Source of the DNA: Auanema rhodensis
Lineage: Eukaryota; Nematoda; Chromadorea; Rhabditida; Rhabditidae
Length of the DNA: 64,000 bases
Direction: 5' to 3'
Assembly (NCBI GenBank): GCA_964057225.1
Contig: OZ059894.1
Location: forward strand, 16,584,476 to 16,648,475
A program made the position numbers and the translations under genes. The notes below the pieces were generated by a model, which saw nothing but the letters and a program-made list of their open reading frames with translations, did not search any database and was not told the DNA's origin. Position 1 is the stretch's first letter. Each line of letters starts with the position of its first letter. Shown in pieces: positions 1-14,062 of the stretch.

Positions 1-831
1 TATACTATTTGGTCATTTTCGATCAAATTTTTAAGATCTTCGATATTGGGAGGTTCAGATGATGTTCATATCATATAGTTGAAATACAGGAAATATTCAT
101 TGTAATATATAAATAGATTCATGAAAGAACATCTTCAATTTTGGAAGAGATTCATTTAGATTAAGGAGTGAAAGTTGCAGAAAAAAATTGATGTTGTTGT
201 CCTTTAATCACTGACCTTTTCCCTTATTCCGTTTACTTCTTCTCATTTCAAATGCTTGAAATCTGGTTCCAGGGGTAATAATCAAAAATCAAAAGTTGTA
301 GCTAGATGTCTTCTCCCTTTCCACATCAAGAACAGAATTCACTTTCTCTCTTTCTCTCTCTCTTTCTCTCTCTCTATCTCTCTCTCTCTCTCTCCTCTAT
401 TTCTCTTCTATTTCTCAATACCAACTCACCTGTATATCTCTTATAGTTAGTCATTCTCAAGATATTTATTGAATATTGTGTGAGAATGGAATTTTAATAA
501 TGTTTTTCACATTAAAAGATTTTATAAATTATTAATCTTATCTTGCAAATATGTTATAATTGTTCTTATCATAGTAACAAATGATTCAACAATCACTAGA
601 ATGATTAAAAAAATCTTTTTTAACGAATTCCTTATATCAACTGCCTGAATTTTGAGAAGTTTATCTTGTTTTCTTATCTTCTGCCGAATATAGTATCCAA
701 AATTCCAATCATGAACAGCATTCTTAGTTATCAATAATGACATCATTATATAAACTTAAGCTTTAACATACAACTTTATGATTTTTGAATTAATATACTA
801 AGATCAATTTCAAAAATTTCTTATTTAGATT
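1..831. other. AT-rich non-coding, probably intron or 5' flank of the Ly6-like gene
   Basis: I see no convincing coding exon here. The only clear structure is a CT microsatellite near 343-394. Because the exon at 832-910 begins inside a domain without a start codon, this stretch is probably an intron or holds an upstream exon that I could not define. Confidence 0.4.
343..394. repeat. (CT)n microsatellite
   Basis: Imperfect run of CT/TTTCT units, the first of three long polypurine/polypyrimidine tracts in the gene-poor part of the window (the others near 3451 and 9992, where the purine strand is on +). Confidence 0.9.
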
Positions 832-1364
832 CAACATTCGTTGTTCGAGGATGTTTGGAAAGTGTTTTACGATATAGTTGGAGGGAAGATGAACGTCTTC
901 ATAATGAAGGGTAAGGATCAAACTATAATTGAAATACAAATTTTCACAAAATACATATTCTTTGAAATATGAATTTGATTGAATAGTTTATTAATAATGA
1001 AATAACATGATAATCTATGTAAATCTTTTAAAATTTTAAAAATGATAAATCACCTTTACTGATCTATCTCAGATGCTACTTGATTCGTTCAACTCCAATG
1101 TATCCAAATGATCAACCCATGGATTACGTGATATGTACCTGCAAAGGAGATTACTGCAATCGTGATGAGGCTGTGGATTTCATTCCAGGACCATATACCT
1201 TTGAAAGAGATACAATTCTTCGACTTTCTCCTCATTCAAATATTTATTATGAGGGTAATAATGGTCGAATTCAATTAGCTGTTAGTAGTTCTGCAGGCTT
1301 GCAAGCATTTTATGGTCAAAAAGTACTTTTTCTACTTTTTTCTTTCATATTTATATTCAATTAA
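832..1364 (+). CDS. Ly6/HOT-like GPI-anchored protein, 3' part
   Basis: Two exons, 832-910 and 1073-1364, join in frame across an intron 911-1072. The predicted peptide contains RGC, a second cysteine shortly after the junction, and then CTCKGDYCN. The C-x-C-x4-C-N pattern is typical of the end of Ly6/uPAR-like three-finger domains, as in nematode ODR-2/HOT-type proteins. The last residues, from about 1318 to the stop at 1362-1364, are a hydrophobic tail (VLFLLFSFIFIFN) preceded by a more polar stretch, as expected for a GPI-attachment signal. The signal peptide and first half of the domain are not seen; they should lie upstream, perhaps before base 1. Likely an extracellular, membrane-tethered neuronal or epidermal protein; the family assignment rests on the cysteine pattern only. 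Confidence 0.6.
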
Positions 1365-2690
1365 ACGGAAGATATGCTACATAGTTTCTAATGTCTTCAG
1401 TATTTTGTAGTGCTTTAAACGTTTTGTTTGTAATTTCTAATATATTTTCCAATAATAATATAAGAAATATAAACCTAAATTGTAAATTCATCCGAAATTT
1501 TAGCAATATCAATCCAATGTTGCATGAAAAAAAAGTTTAAATAAATTATATTTTCATATAAATATAGTTATACTATATAGACATTTTACTTTCTTTTACT
1601 TTACAATTATAAAATTAAATTTGGAAACAACAGAATAAAATATTATTTGAGGAACAAATTTTTATAAATAACTATTATAATAATAATATTTATATATATT
1701 ATATATTCTAAAATTCTTTAATAAAATATATAATTTAAACTAATAAGAGTATCTTAATTATTATTATTATTATTATCAAAATATATTTATTTTCAAATAT
1801 GGAAATTATTATTTCAATTATTTTTTTTAATAATTTTGATTATAAATCTGAAAAATTCTTGTTTTTAATTTTTTAATCTAAATTTCTTACTTCTTTTCAT
1901 AATTATTATAATTATTTAACAAAAAAATTAAATTTTTAATTTTCATAAACAATATATAATTTTAAATTTAGAATTTCATATATATTTATAAATTTTTTTG
2001 TTAAATTTTGAATTAAAAGTAAAATTAAACAAACCCCTTTGTTTAATAAATTTTGACCAAAAAATAATAATTATACTGAAGTTAAAGGAAAGTAAAATAT
2101 GTTATCTTTAATATAATAGTATAGAATTGAAATACATAGATCGTATTGATAGTATATGATTTTAATTTTTAAACTATAAACTATTTATAAATCAAATATA
2201 ATTCATTCTTTATTATATTAATATTATATATATTTATCTTTTTTTTTCTATCAATTATTAGATCAATGACTATTAATATTTCAAGCTTTAATCTTTCTAT
2301 CATATTACTTCCAGTATTATAGTAACATATAATTTATATTCTTCTTCTTCTTCTTACCATCTTATTTAATTTAATTTAATTTATTATTATATTTAAAATC
2401 CCTTTTAAAATTTATGAATAGAACAATCAGTGATGGAAACAATTCCGGAACAAACGGTGACACAAAGAAACAAATAGATGATGAGCTAACTCACTGCCAC
2501 CCACTCAAAATCAAAATTTAAGTTCAGTGTTCGTAGTTGTTAAAGATGTTGTTCTCATTTGTTGGTCCACCCAACAAGCTGCATCTTCCTCCCACACTTT
2601 CTTCCTCACTTTTCTTCCCAGAGGAACAGTATTAACAAAGAACTAAATGAAGATCCTTATCTGATTAAGGAAACAAATTCTTTCTATAAA

Positions 2691-2698
2691 TGACGTCA
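2691..2698. promoter_or_regulatory. CRE/bZIP palindrome TGACGTCA
   Basis: Full 8-bp palindrome in the context TGACGTCATAT. The same 11-base string occurs again at 12399-12409. Binding is inferred from the sequence only. Confidence 0.4.
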
Positions 2699-3450
2699 TA
2701 TACTTCTTTGAGGCCTTTTTTTCCTTTCGGTTTCTGAATATGAAGACGTTTCATTGTAGCCATTGTAGCCATTTTCAATTTTTTTGTTTTCTAATAGAAA
2801 GTAATCTAATCAATTGAATAGAATACTTTCTAATACTTAGTAATATTTTATCGAAATTTAACAATTTTTTTCTTTAAAATACCCTTTCATGACGAAAAAT
2901 AATTTTTCAATTTGTTCAAAATGTTTGTACTCTATTGTAGTTAAACTTCTTATTGATTATTATAATGTGATTTATCCTCTTTTTTGGATTAAAAACTTAA
3001 TCTGATCCTAGGAAACTCCTCAGGGCGTTTACTTTATTTGCTGTTACGTTTACATCATTATCTGTAATAATTTAGCAATCTGTGCCAGTTAACACCTGTT
3101 GATATATAAATGAACATCAGCACAGTTCTCAGATAAACTGATTAATTTGTTTAATTTTTGCTTTAATTTCCTTTCATTTGCAAATTTTTTTTTCATGGAA
3201 ACGGTATAATGATGGGAACTTCGGAGCTTTTAACATTTCCTAATCCTTTTTTTGCTGAATAACAGCACCCCCCATGGACTATGATGTTATCACACAGATG
3301 ATTGTGTTCTCTTCACTAATTTGAAAATGATTTGTTAATCCTTTCTCGTCTCATTCTTTCACATTCAAAACTTTAAAAATCATTCTCATAAGATTGGTTC
3401 AAATGATCAAACATGAGAATATGCATAAAGAGACGAAAACATTATGGATA

Positions 3451-3505
<55 letters not shown>

Positions 3506-3545
3506 AAGAGTGAGAGAGAGAGAGAGAGAGAAAGAGAAAGAGACA
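3451..3545. repeat. (GA)n microsatellite
   Basis: About 95 bp of nearly pure GA dinucleotides with occasional AA interruptions. Confidence 0.92.
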
Positions 3546-6500
3546 GTAAGAGAGAATTAGAAAGTCACAGAGAAATAAATAAAGTCAGATTAGTTCTATT
3601 CAAATCAATGTATAACTTGTATTATCCGACTACAACCATTTTTATAGGGAGGTGTTTGATTACCCACCCTTTTCATTGTTAAATCTATTGTTTATTCAAT
3701 GTCTGACTTTAACCATGTTATTAGGTAATTCACAATGAATTAATTATTAAAAGAAATGAAGGAAATTGGTAAAATGGTAGGTCACAACGGGGATTTGGTA
3801 ATGGGAAGTGCAAAGAAGGAAATGAAATATATGAAATTCTTGTTCAAGCACGCGTAGATCTTGGAAAATGTTATGAAATGCAAAATGAAATTAAAGAAAA
3901 TCCGATCATCTATTCAGTTTTTATATTATTTTACCTTCAAAAAGCTTTTTTTCTTCTATTTCATAACTCTATGACATATCCTTTCGAAATTTTGTGGATC
4001 GCGAGGGTGGCAAGTATTGAGTAGCATTGAATACGATTAGAGAGACATCTATCCGGATTATGTGCTAACAAAAAAATATTATTTAAATATATTTGTATTA
4101 TATTTACATAGTTAAGACAAGGTTTAGAGGCATTTAACTGTAAGTGGGAGTGGATTTTGATCCATCGAATCCCATAGATAAATAATTTGACTAATTTCCT
4201 TTATTGTATTAGTAGATCATATAGCTATAATCTTTAATAAACTTGTCATCAACGTTGTTCAACTTTATCAGGAAGAAGAGCGGAGGCGGAAGAACCTAAA
4301 AAGCAATTTCGTAGAAAATTGTGACCATCAGTCATCATAAAGACGACAGTTCAGTTCAGACTGATGAGTGGTTTAAGCTCATTTTCTACATCTTTGTTGA
4401 TGTTGAATAGATCAATAGATAGCACCAATGGAATTTTTGTGCAAAATACATATACGTATGTATTGGTAGATAAGAAGATAAAAATTGGTTTTTCATATTT
4501 TTTCAATTTAAAAATCAAAAAGTTTAAGCAAAAATTGCTGTATATCCTGTATTAATCCCTCGTTTATGTTATAAATATAGATATATATGAAGAAACAATG
4601 TGTATAGACATCAGTTTTTTTAATTGAAAAATAGAAGGAAGATGTTCATAAAACAGAAAACAGTTGAAGAAAAAAATAGATAGTTATATTATGTATTGTT
4701 GAGCTTCTTCCCAATACAATTTTAGGGATTAATAGTACGAAATCAAGTCAACTAATCTTCAATTACACATGTTATTACATGTATACACAATAAAAAAAAA
4801 GTCTCGTGTTTTATGGCTTCAATCGAAAAATAATAAAGAAATGTGATCAAGCTTAGGAAAACTTATCAGTTCTATTACGATGTTGTTACATCTATTTCAG
4901 TGTTACTTTAAAATTCTATTTTTGTATCTATGTTGTAGATACTGTCATGTATGCTAGTAGTATAACGAAGAACAGAAATATCATAATCATTGATCTTGCA
5001 AGAAGTTTGATGAATTAGCTATCATACATATGTAATTATATAATAAATATAATACTAAAAAGTGTTAAATCAGGAAAAATAAAAGATATAGATATGAATT
5101 GGAATATCTAAGTAATTACATATATGTACATGTGGCAAAACATTTGCAGTATTAGTAGTATTTTTTCCTTTTATATTTACTATTTCATAGGTGTGATAGC
5201 TCAGATTAGAACAGATTTCTAATAAGTTATAGTTAGTTGAATGAAATAATATAACGATAAATACCCTATTAAGCTATACAGCCAAAGAAGATTTGCAACC
5301 GTTCACTAGATCTTCAATCTAGTCAAAATGATAAACATTTTCGTTTCACGTTCACGTGAAGATACACGTATATAACTCAAATACTATGTTAATTTCCTTA
5401 ATATTGATTTTTTCAAAATTATACATGTCTTTTATCAAATAAATATCTTTATCTCTAGAATAATGTAATGCTTTAACAGAACATTTTTGCATAAAAAAAT
5501 ACAAAAGAGCAACATTCGACTAGTATTTTGCTCTCAAATCCTTGATAACAAACATGCTTAAACCATGCTACTGATCAGATTAATTTTATATGTATAATCA
5601 ATTGGTTATAAGTTGCGAATTTATTTTATAATTATATGGTACAGTCATATGCAAAAACTGTTGCAGATTCATTGTATAATCAAATATTCCAGAGAATAAT
5701 GCGTGAAATAAGGAAATAAAACGAAATAAAGTTTATTAGTTGGCATAGTTTGCATCAAGATGGTTATCAATAGAATAATATAAGTTTTGCAACGAAAACG
5801 AACGTCCTTTTACAGTCTTAACAAAGTTAGTTTTTTCCTATTTCTTAAATATATTCAATTAAGATACAAAAAGATAAGATGACTAATATATTATTCAAGA
5901 TGTTGCATGATGTACGTGCAGACAAGTCAAAAAAGAGCTTGCAGCATTCTGTTTTTCGTAAACTTATTGAATTTTACAAACTTTTTTTTTAAAATCAAAC
6001 TACACACATCCACACTACATTCTAACTGATAGAGATTTTTGATTGAAATAGGTTAGAATATCGATATCAATATGCCAATCTGCTTGTACTGTTCCTAATT
6101 GAAGATATAGCTCGTTAATTAAACGATATAACGAGGAAGCTGATTTTTCAACTGTGATCATTCAACCTTGTTAATTGATAATAAGAATTAAAATAATAAT
6201 TTAATTATATTTGTTAAAATCAAAGTAGAGAATACGAAACATCAATGATGCATTATATGAATAACTGAAAATTACTCCCATGCGACTACTTTCTACCTTT
6301 TCAATCGTGTGGCACCCTCAACTCAATTACTCGTTCAGACGTCTTTTTATGTGTCGAAGTGAAATTTAGAAACATTTGAAGAAAAAAGAAATAGAGTAAA
6401 GTAATTATTGAATGAAAAATTAAAATATATTGTCTAAATCTCAATTGTCTTCAATATTTCCAAGTAGAGATCACTCATTATAAGTCTATCTGGTCAAAGA

Positions 6501-7490
6501 TTAAGCACATCAGAGTAATCTTTACATCTAGTTCTTAAATATTTAAAAAATAAAAGTAATGAGAGCATTTTCGTATATTGCAGAGAAAGAGTGTAAGAGT
6601 GCACACTTTTCTGTACAGAATCCTCTTTGTCATGATCAAGAAACAAATATGATTTTGGAAATATTTCATGATCGTCATCTCCACGCTATCCAATATCCTT
6701 TTTCTTCAAACGTTTCCGGTCTATTTTGATAGAAACTTTATTCTTCTGTTTTTGGTAATCATACCTGAGTTTTAAAAAAATTGCATCGTTCGCGTGTTTC
6801 CGATGATAGATGGCTCATCTTTCCGTTCTGCCACCTCAAATTTTTCCACAAAAAAAAAAGAATTTCCGCCATGCCAATGAAACTAAATTAGGTTAAATCA
6901 AAAAGAAAAACGAGAATACGTGAGTGTAAAGAACACGGTGGCTTATCATGACCAGCATGACATGCAGACATTCAGTTATGGTTTAGCAAATTTACATGAA
7001 TCTATCAGAAGTTCAAGTTTGTCAAACAGCCAGATCATAGATCAAACTGATAGTATCGGTATATCGTCATCATCATTGTCTGCACATGTCAACTTGTTTT
7101 CTTTTCGTTTTTTCCTTTTCCCTACAAATGCAATCGGAAGAACATTCCAGAAGAAATTCAACACAGAAATATTTAAAAACTAAATAACCAAAAAGTTAAA
7201 AATGTCCTTATATGTACCATTAAGCTACACCAATAGAAGCTATAGTGTTATTATGTACCAAGACTTCTTGTATGATATCAAGAAATGGGGCCATTGATTA
7301 ATGAAACACTATGGACTTTTTGGACTTTTAAATATGTTTTTGATTCGAATTATAATTATACGTAAGATTAAGGATACTTCAGTGATATACGCCCCCTATA
7401 GATCATATCCGAAACCATAATATTTGATTTGGCCTTGTTAAAGCTTTCTTCAAATTCATTCCAAAAGGGGGTGGAGCAGAAAAGAAAAAG

Positions 7491-7518
7491 TGGGCGTGGT
7501 TTAGACAATGCTTATAAA
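7491..7518 (+). promoter_or_regulatory. GC/KLF-type box and TATA box
   Basis: GTGGGCGTGG (7490-7499) is followed 14 bp later by TATAAA (7513-7518), about 200 bp before the start codon at 7719. The same GTGGGCGTGG string occurs at 53548. This is the best evidence that a transcription unit starts here. Confidence 0.4.
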
Positions 7519-7718
7519 GCCTCGGTTGTAATATGGAATTCCTAGCATTTTGAATATATTCTCTGAATACTACTACTACTACCGTTTGTTAACGGAAATA
7601 TTCAGATAAGCCTAATAAGCTATTGCAAATTCTGGTGAATCTTCATCACTCGTACTCAAAACCTTCTACATATTTCTTCTATTGATATTACATTCGCACT
7701 ATCATATTTGAAGAAACG

Positions 7719-8372
7719 ATGATTTTTGAATTACCTATTGAGCATTTCCCTATTACTTCAAGATGTATAAGTCCTACGACTTCATCATCTTCATCTCTAT
7801 CCGAACGACGAATGCCAATTCGGCTACCAATTAACACAGCACACTGTAAAGAAGTGTCAGAAGCAATGCCACAAACACCATCAGGTAAATGTTGAACCAT
7901 TCTTTTCCTTTGCGACGTAAAAATTGTTTAAATTTCGAAATACTTTGAGTATTTGTCTTTTCAAATTCCTTACCACATCTTTATGATCTAATATCTATCA
8001 TTTGTTATTTGTATCCTTTCAGTTTGTCGCTCTCACTTCAAATATCCTATATGCCGATTTGCTACTGCTCCTACTCTGAAGCGTGCTATGACATCTCCGG
8101 TTTTACTGCCGTCTAGCTCATCCAGCTCATCTACGGAAGAATCTAGCTCCAACGTTCTCAACAGCAACAGCACTCAAACACTAGTCGACACCAACTCTCG
8201 ACCAAATTCATCACTGAGCAAAGCTTCAAAAGCAATTGCTGATTCTTGTTCTGTACTACCACCACCAGGTCCATTGGATAAGCATGTATCTACTCCATGC
8301 TTACAATCTGGAGGCAGCTTCATGCAACGTATGCTGACTCGAGGCTTAAGTTCAAACTTTTTGGCTCAATGA
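7719..8372 (+). CDS. Hypothetical serine-rich protein, 171 aa
   Basis: I do not recognise this gene. Exons 7719-7884 and 8023-8372 join in frame (intron 7885-8022, GT-AG) to give 171 residues. The N-terminal part is mixed and contains a poly-Ser run. The junction gives a short Cys/His-containing basic segment (VCRSHFKYPICRF), followed by a long Ser/Thr/Asn-rich region and a C-terminus with QRMLTRGL. The basic Cys segment could be part of a small metal- or nucleic-acid-binding motif, but nothing decisive is visible. A TATA box lies 200 bp upstream. The model could equally be the 3' end of a larger gene whose earlier exons lie at 6920-7100 or further upstream. Confidence 0.4.
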
Positions 8373-9991
8373 GCCGATCGGCCATTCAGACCAGTAGTGC
8401 AGTACGGATTGTGTCGACAAAATGACGACGATAAGAACGAGAGACAACGACGGTTTCAGTACATCTGAACGAAGAATGAATTTTTTTTTATTTATGATTA
8501 TATATAAGCATATATTTTTCCATATATCCGGGTACATACTATCTATTCCAATCTCTCTCTTAGCTGAATCTCATTTCTTAACAGGAATTCCCCCTCCATT
8601 TTTGGCTATACATTACTATCAGATCTCTTCTTCATTTTCTTTAAATTTGGTCTCTTGAAAGTTGAAAAACCCTGGTTTTATTGTTTTTTTTACTTTAGTA
8701 TAGTAATGTACATATTACATACTTTGAAGGGATTGTTGTGTTTGATTTGAAGTTTGTTCTGACCGGCAAAGATGTCACATTATGCCATATATATATATAT
8801 AATCTATTAACTATATATTACTATAGTTATTAATAAATTTTTTGTATTTAAATATGTTTATTTATAATTTACTCAAGACATATCTAATGAAATAACTCAA
8901 TTAATATTATAATAGATTTTTAAAAGTGTGGGAGATTTAGTCTTTTACTCTTGATATTCTACAAAAACAAAATGTTTATATTAATATAACATAATCAGCA
9001 TAATTATAAGAAGAAAAACCGAAAAAAAATTCTTTTAATTACAATCATCTGCTGAATGATCATTATCAATATCAAGGCTCATAATTATTATCTAGAAGAC
9101 ATGATGTTCAACATTGCCATCTATTAGTTGTGTTGTTGCTACTGCTACTTCTTCTTCTTCTTCTATTGCTGCTACTGCTAGTGCTATTACTTCTATTTTG
9201 CTTCTGTTGCCTTTGCTATTGATAGTATCATCAAATAAAAATATAAGACAAACAAATTCTTAGTGCATATAGACGGTAATGAAGTCATAAACTAGCGAAA
9301 CTATTAGTTATAAACACTCACGTTATTAAATTTATTTTTGATATTGTTGCATGTTCGTCACAACTTTTAAATGAATTTATAAGAGATTAAAACAATCATA
9401 TTTCCTTTTTTTTTGCAAAGAATAATGTACTGAAATTTGATTTGATTACCAAACGACCCCCTACACATAATACAGATGATATTTATAATGTAATTTTGAC
9501 ACAATCTCCATTTAAAATGTGCAAGATATTACAACATAGGTATATGACGTTGTGATTTATTATATTAAATATAAAACTTATTTAAAATTTATTATATTAA
9601 GCTTTATTAGTGTATTCAAAAAAAATCACGTTTCTTATGTTTCAACAGAACATTTTGGAAAATTGGACGTAATTTCACCTACATCTTAGACGTAATTATG
9701 ACTCGTGTTTGAACCACTTGCTCTTTCATTAAAATAATTTATTTAAGATAGAAAAAAAGCATGATTGACATTAGAAAAGATGCATAAGTTACCTTAAATA
9801 CTCATAATACCTAGGATAATATTAAGTATTTATAAATACAATCTAATACTAAGCTATTTAAGAATGTATTTATCTATAATCTACGAAAACTAAGATGTTT
9901 AATCATACGAATATATATTTTTTTCTTTTATTTCAGATAGTACAGAATAAAAGAAACAAGATGACACGTATCCTTCACTTATCTTCTTGAA

Positions 9992-10019
9992 ATAGAGAGA
10001 TAGAGAGAGAAAGAGAGAT

Positions 10020-10099
<80 letters not shown>
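9992..10099. repeat. (GA)n microsatellite
   Basis: About 108 bp of GA with TAGA and AAGA interruptions, similar to the tract at 3451-3545. Confidence 0.92.
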
Positions 10100-12398
10100 C
10101 TTTGCTCATTTTTTTTAATATCTAATGAGGTATTCTTCTCATATAATCACTTAGAAATGTAGGAAAAATACCTCCGATCTCTGTTCTTATGATTGCTCAA
10201 CATAACTGAGCATAAACACCAATAAAACAGTATAAATTGTATTAAATACATGAATCTTCTTTTTTCTTTTCTTAAGATATACAGCGTTTTTTCTTCTAAT
10301 CTATACGTGTTATAAAGAATATTTATATACTGATGTCATAATTAAAGTTTTGAACTAATAATGTTGTGAAATGAGTTTCTTTGTTTGTTTCAACCTTTTT
10401 TTAAAAACTCAAAATGATCAGCAATTGGCCTTTTCATGTTTCTCTCTTAAACCTTTGCATATTTGATTATAACGATGAAATACAATATTTGTAGTTAAAG
10501 ATTTACGTTTTTACTACTAAAGAATATTTTGGTTTTTGATTTGATTAAACTTGAGTTGCTGAGCATGTGTAAAGGTTAAACTAATGATGATGATGATGTG
10601 TTTATTGAAGAGGAGTTGAGAATAAACAAACATGAAAAGGTTTTTTTCATGAGAAGATGACTCATTTTATAGCAAATTAGATGATGAAATTGTATTTGTT
10701 ATATAAAATAAATTAATTATTATAAAAAAAGGCAAATAATTTCTATTTTACTCATTCTTCCTACAACTCTTTTACGTCAATTTCATGAAACTAGGAGAAC
10801 CATGAATTGTGATGAGTGGACATTGAGAGAAAGATAGAATTAACTTTGATGTGAGAGAGAAAAGACTAAGACACATTCTCTCAAGGATTTACCTGATTAT
10901 TGGAAACTTCCGATATGAGTAAATCACATCACACAAGTGCTATGAGACCAGACTTTGTGCGTAAATAGCAATATTATAGTTTCAATAAGTTTGAGAGATT
11001 TGAGAAATTTGCCAAAAATTTTCTAATGAGAGTGAGTACTTGTTGCGGAATTTGTAAATTGTTCAAATTCTGAGAAGTTTAATTATAACTTTTTAAACAT
11101 TCTGATTGTTATAGTAAAAATTGATAATTAAAACTTCATATTATTTAAAATAATTAATTAAAGTATTTTAAACAATTATAAATTCTTTCTTTCTCAAGTC
11201 CTAAATATAAATATATATTTTTAACATTATTCAAGATATAATCAAAGATATAAATAACAACGATGTGGCTTTTACGAGATTGTTATACTTAACCATGCTA
11301 TCTAAGCTTTTAAGCAGCGCTTTCTAGCTCAATTAATTCTTTAATATTACACATGTAAATCTGATAGAAAACGTGGTATATATTGAATATTTCAACTTAT
11401 AAATGTACATTAGCTATGAAAAAGTAACAACAATCCGAGGGTATTGAACTATAATTCATTTCATGTTGAATGACAATTTCAGTATCCAAGGACACGATTT
11501 ATATGAAGTACATCTTCATCTTGAAAACTACAAAAACAAAAAGATATTGCTGAAATAAGAATTTTTGTATAAAATTTGTATATAATATCTTTATAATTAT
11601 ATAATTTATCTGATAAATATATTAATGATCTAATCTTTTGGTGGAAATATTAATTCAAACATTTTTGTTTTGTAAAATAAGGAAGTAGAGAATATAAAAT
11701 ATTTTAAAATATTTTAAATGTATAAATCTTCTTTTCTTTATAATCTTATTATAATATAAAAGACGTCAATCGTTCAATCTATAAAAAGGTATTAACATTA
11801 AAATCAAAATAATTTACATATATATTAAGATTATTATAACCTTTATGTTATTTTTAGGAACTTTGAATAAGTTTTTTCAGAGTTATTGAGTTGAATCATA
11901 ACATAGTTATATCCATTTTTAATACATTTTGAAGTATTTTTAATTAATGATGCGTAATACGCGACTTTTCCACTTTTTCACAGTTCTTGTCCGTCGACTA
12001 CATGTCTCATTATTGATGATGATGATGATGATGACACACGTCATTGAAGCCAGACAGAATAGCAGGATTTAACATGAAAAGCCCATGACACCTATATGGT
12101 TTTGTCTACGAGACACAAAGAGAACATCTGCAAAATGCTGTTTGATGCTTCACTTCCATACCACTGTCTATGTTGCTTGTGCTGAATGTTGCTGCTGCGC
12201 CTGCTAGCTGCTAACTGTGCAATTGCTGTACATCTATGATACATCCCATTATTTCACAAAAGCGAAGTTTTCTTTGTCGTCATCATTTTTTCACTACCGC
12301 GTCTGATCGTTATCCGTAAAAAAAGTTGGAATTGATGGTCATGTTCTCTCTCTGACTGTTCGATTAATAATGGATCATCTGACCTATTCAGTCGGGTA

Positions 12399-12406
12399 TG
12401 ACGTCA
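12399..12406. promoter_or_regulatory. CRE/bZIP palindrome TGACGTCA
   Basis: Second full palindrome, again followed by TAT, inside the least AT-rich patch of the gene desert. Confidence 0.4.
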
Positions 12407-14036
12407 TATTCTTAACTTATGGCCGTGTTCATTAAAAAGGCAACTTCATCAAAGGTAAATTACGCAATATAAAATAATAATACAAGATTATTTTCAACTC
12501 CACTCAGGGATTTATCAGCTAATTTTCGAAAATTTTCCTAAAACACATAATAAAATTCTGAAATGTATATAACTTAAATGGTTTGTAAGTTTTTGATGAT
12601 TAAAGCCTTAGTAAAAATATAATTTTTCTTTCAGGAAATATTTAAAAATATTAGAATGTTGGAACAAAACATGTAATTAGTCTCATAGCAATAACATCAC
12701 CTTTGAAACATTTTGGATTAACTAAATATTTTTGCTTATTCCAACTCCTTCTCATATACACTAACTCTGTGAACGATTTGAATAAAAAATATCTTTTTTT
12801 TGGGAATGATATTTAGAAACAATACCTTGTTGAGATGAAAACATCTATATCACTTTAGATTTCCGGAAAAAAACTACGCACACACAATATTTATAACGAA
12901 AAGTAAGCTAAATAGTTGAACTTCTATCCCTTTCCCCATTTTTGTATACAATTATTACATTTTGAAATAAATGGATTAGGATTAAATTTTTACCTTTGCT
13001 GTTCCGGTATGAAAACACGGAAGAAAACATAAAAATTCTACATCATTGTCATATAATCTTACATCGAACTTTGTGTTTTTGGTGTTGAGCACACTTCCTA
13101 TTATTAAGATCGGTCACAATTGAAATGAAAATGACTTTCGTGCTCTGTCCACGTGTGAAAAATGAAAGGAAACTAATGATTATCAAGATCAACTTCAGCT
13201 AAAAATAAAACTTGACACATTGTCAGAACTTTCGAAACTTGAATCAAAGTTAGAATATTTCTCGGGATTTAAATGTATTTATGAAACATACATATGTGCA
13301 TCTAAACAAGCGCCGCTTATTCCCCCCCCCTCCACCTCCACGAGCGAGCATATGATTAGAATAGTAACAATAATAATAATAAAAATAGTAATAATAATAA
13401 TAATAAGCAATTTTCTATATATAAAACAAGAAATTGAACAATCAACTAAACATCATCAACAAAGTTGTCTTCATATTATCAGAAGCATCACATCAATGAA
13501 CGTCTTTCTCATTAACATCGTGAACATCAACATTGTTCCTTGTCTTTTCGTTTTTGTGAATCATTGTTAAGGAAAAATAGGATTTGGACATACTAAATAT
13601 GAATTGTAAACTCTTAAGTTAAATGGTTTATATAATCAAATATGCCTCTTCACACAGAACTGGATAGGATATTTCTGGTATGACTACATACTTATTATTT
13701 TCATCTTTGAACCTTACTCTATCAAGTAAGAGTCATAGCTTTTATTCATTACTTCTTAAATACATATATAAAACTGAAGAAGAAAGAGATCTAAAGAGTT
13801 GTAACAAAGACAGTCTAGAAACCAGTCTAGGTGTGGTGATATGATTAGTGTAGAAAGGAAGAGCGTGGGTGTGAAATAATAATAAGGAGAGGGGTCATCA
13901 ATAACAATCCCACGTGTAAAAATCTTAAAAAACATTGTATGTCGAGGGATGTTTTCAGATTATTAAGAGCAATTCTCATCCCGGAAACTTTTTTTCAATT
14001 AGATTGGCTTTGTATCGTCGCCATAAACATATGAAG

Positions 14037-14062
14037 TCACGTATACATTCGTGGATACGTGA
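14037..14062. repeat. Perfect 8-bp inverted repeat
   Basis: TCACGTAT and ATACGTGA are separated by 10 bp. This could be a bHLH/bZIP dyad or chance; no gene adjoins it. Confidence 0.5.

Larger units (their letters stand above)
1365..7718. other. Gene-poor AT-rich stretch
   Basis: About 6.3 kb without a convincing gene. It holds a GA microsatellite (3451-3545), many A/T runs and a CRE-type palindrome at 2691-2698. An open frame at about 6920-7100 has a coding-like composition but no clear splice sites or start. The last 250 bp look like a promoter for the small gene starting at 7719. Confidence 0.5.
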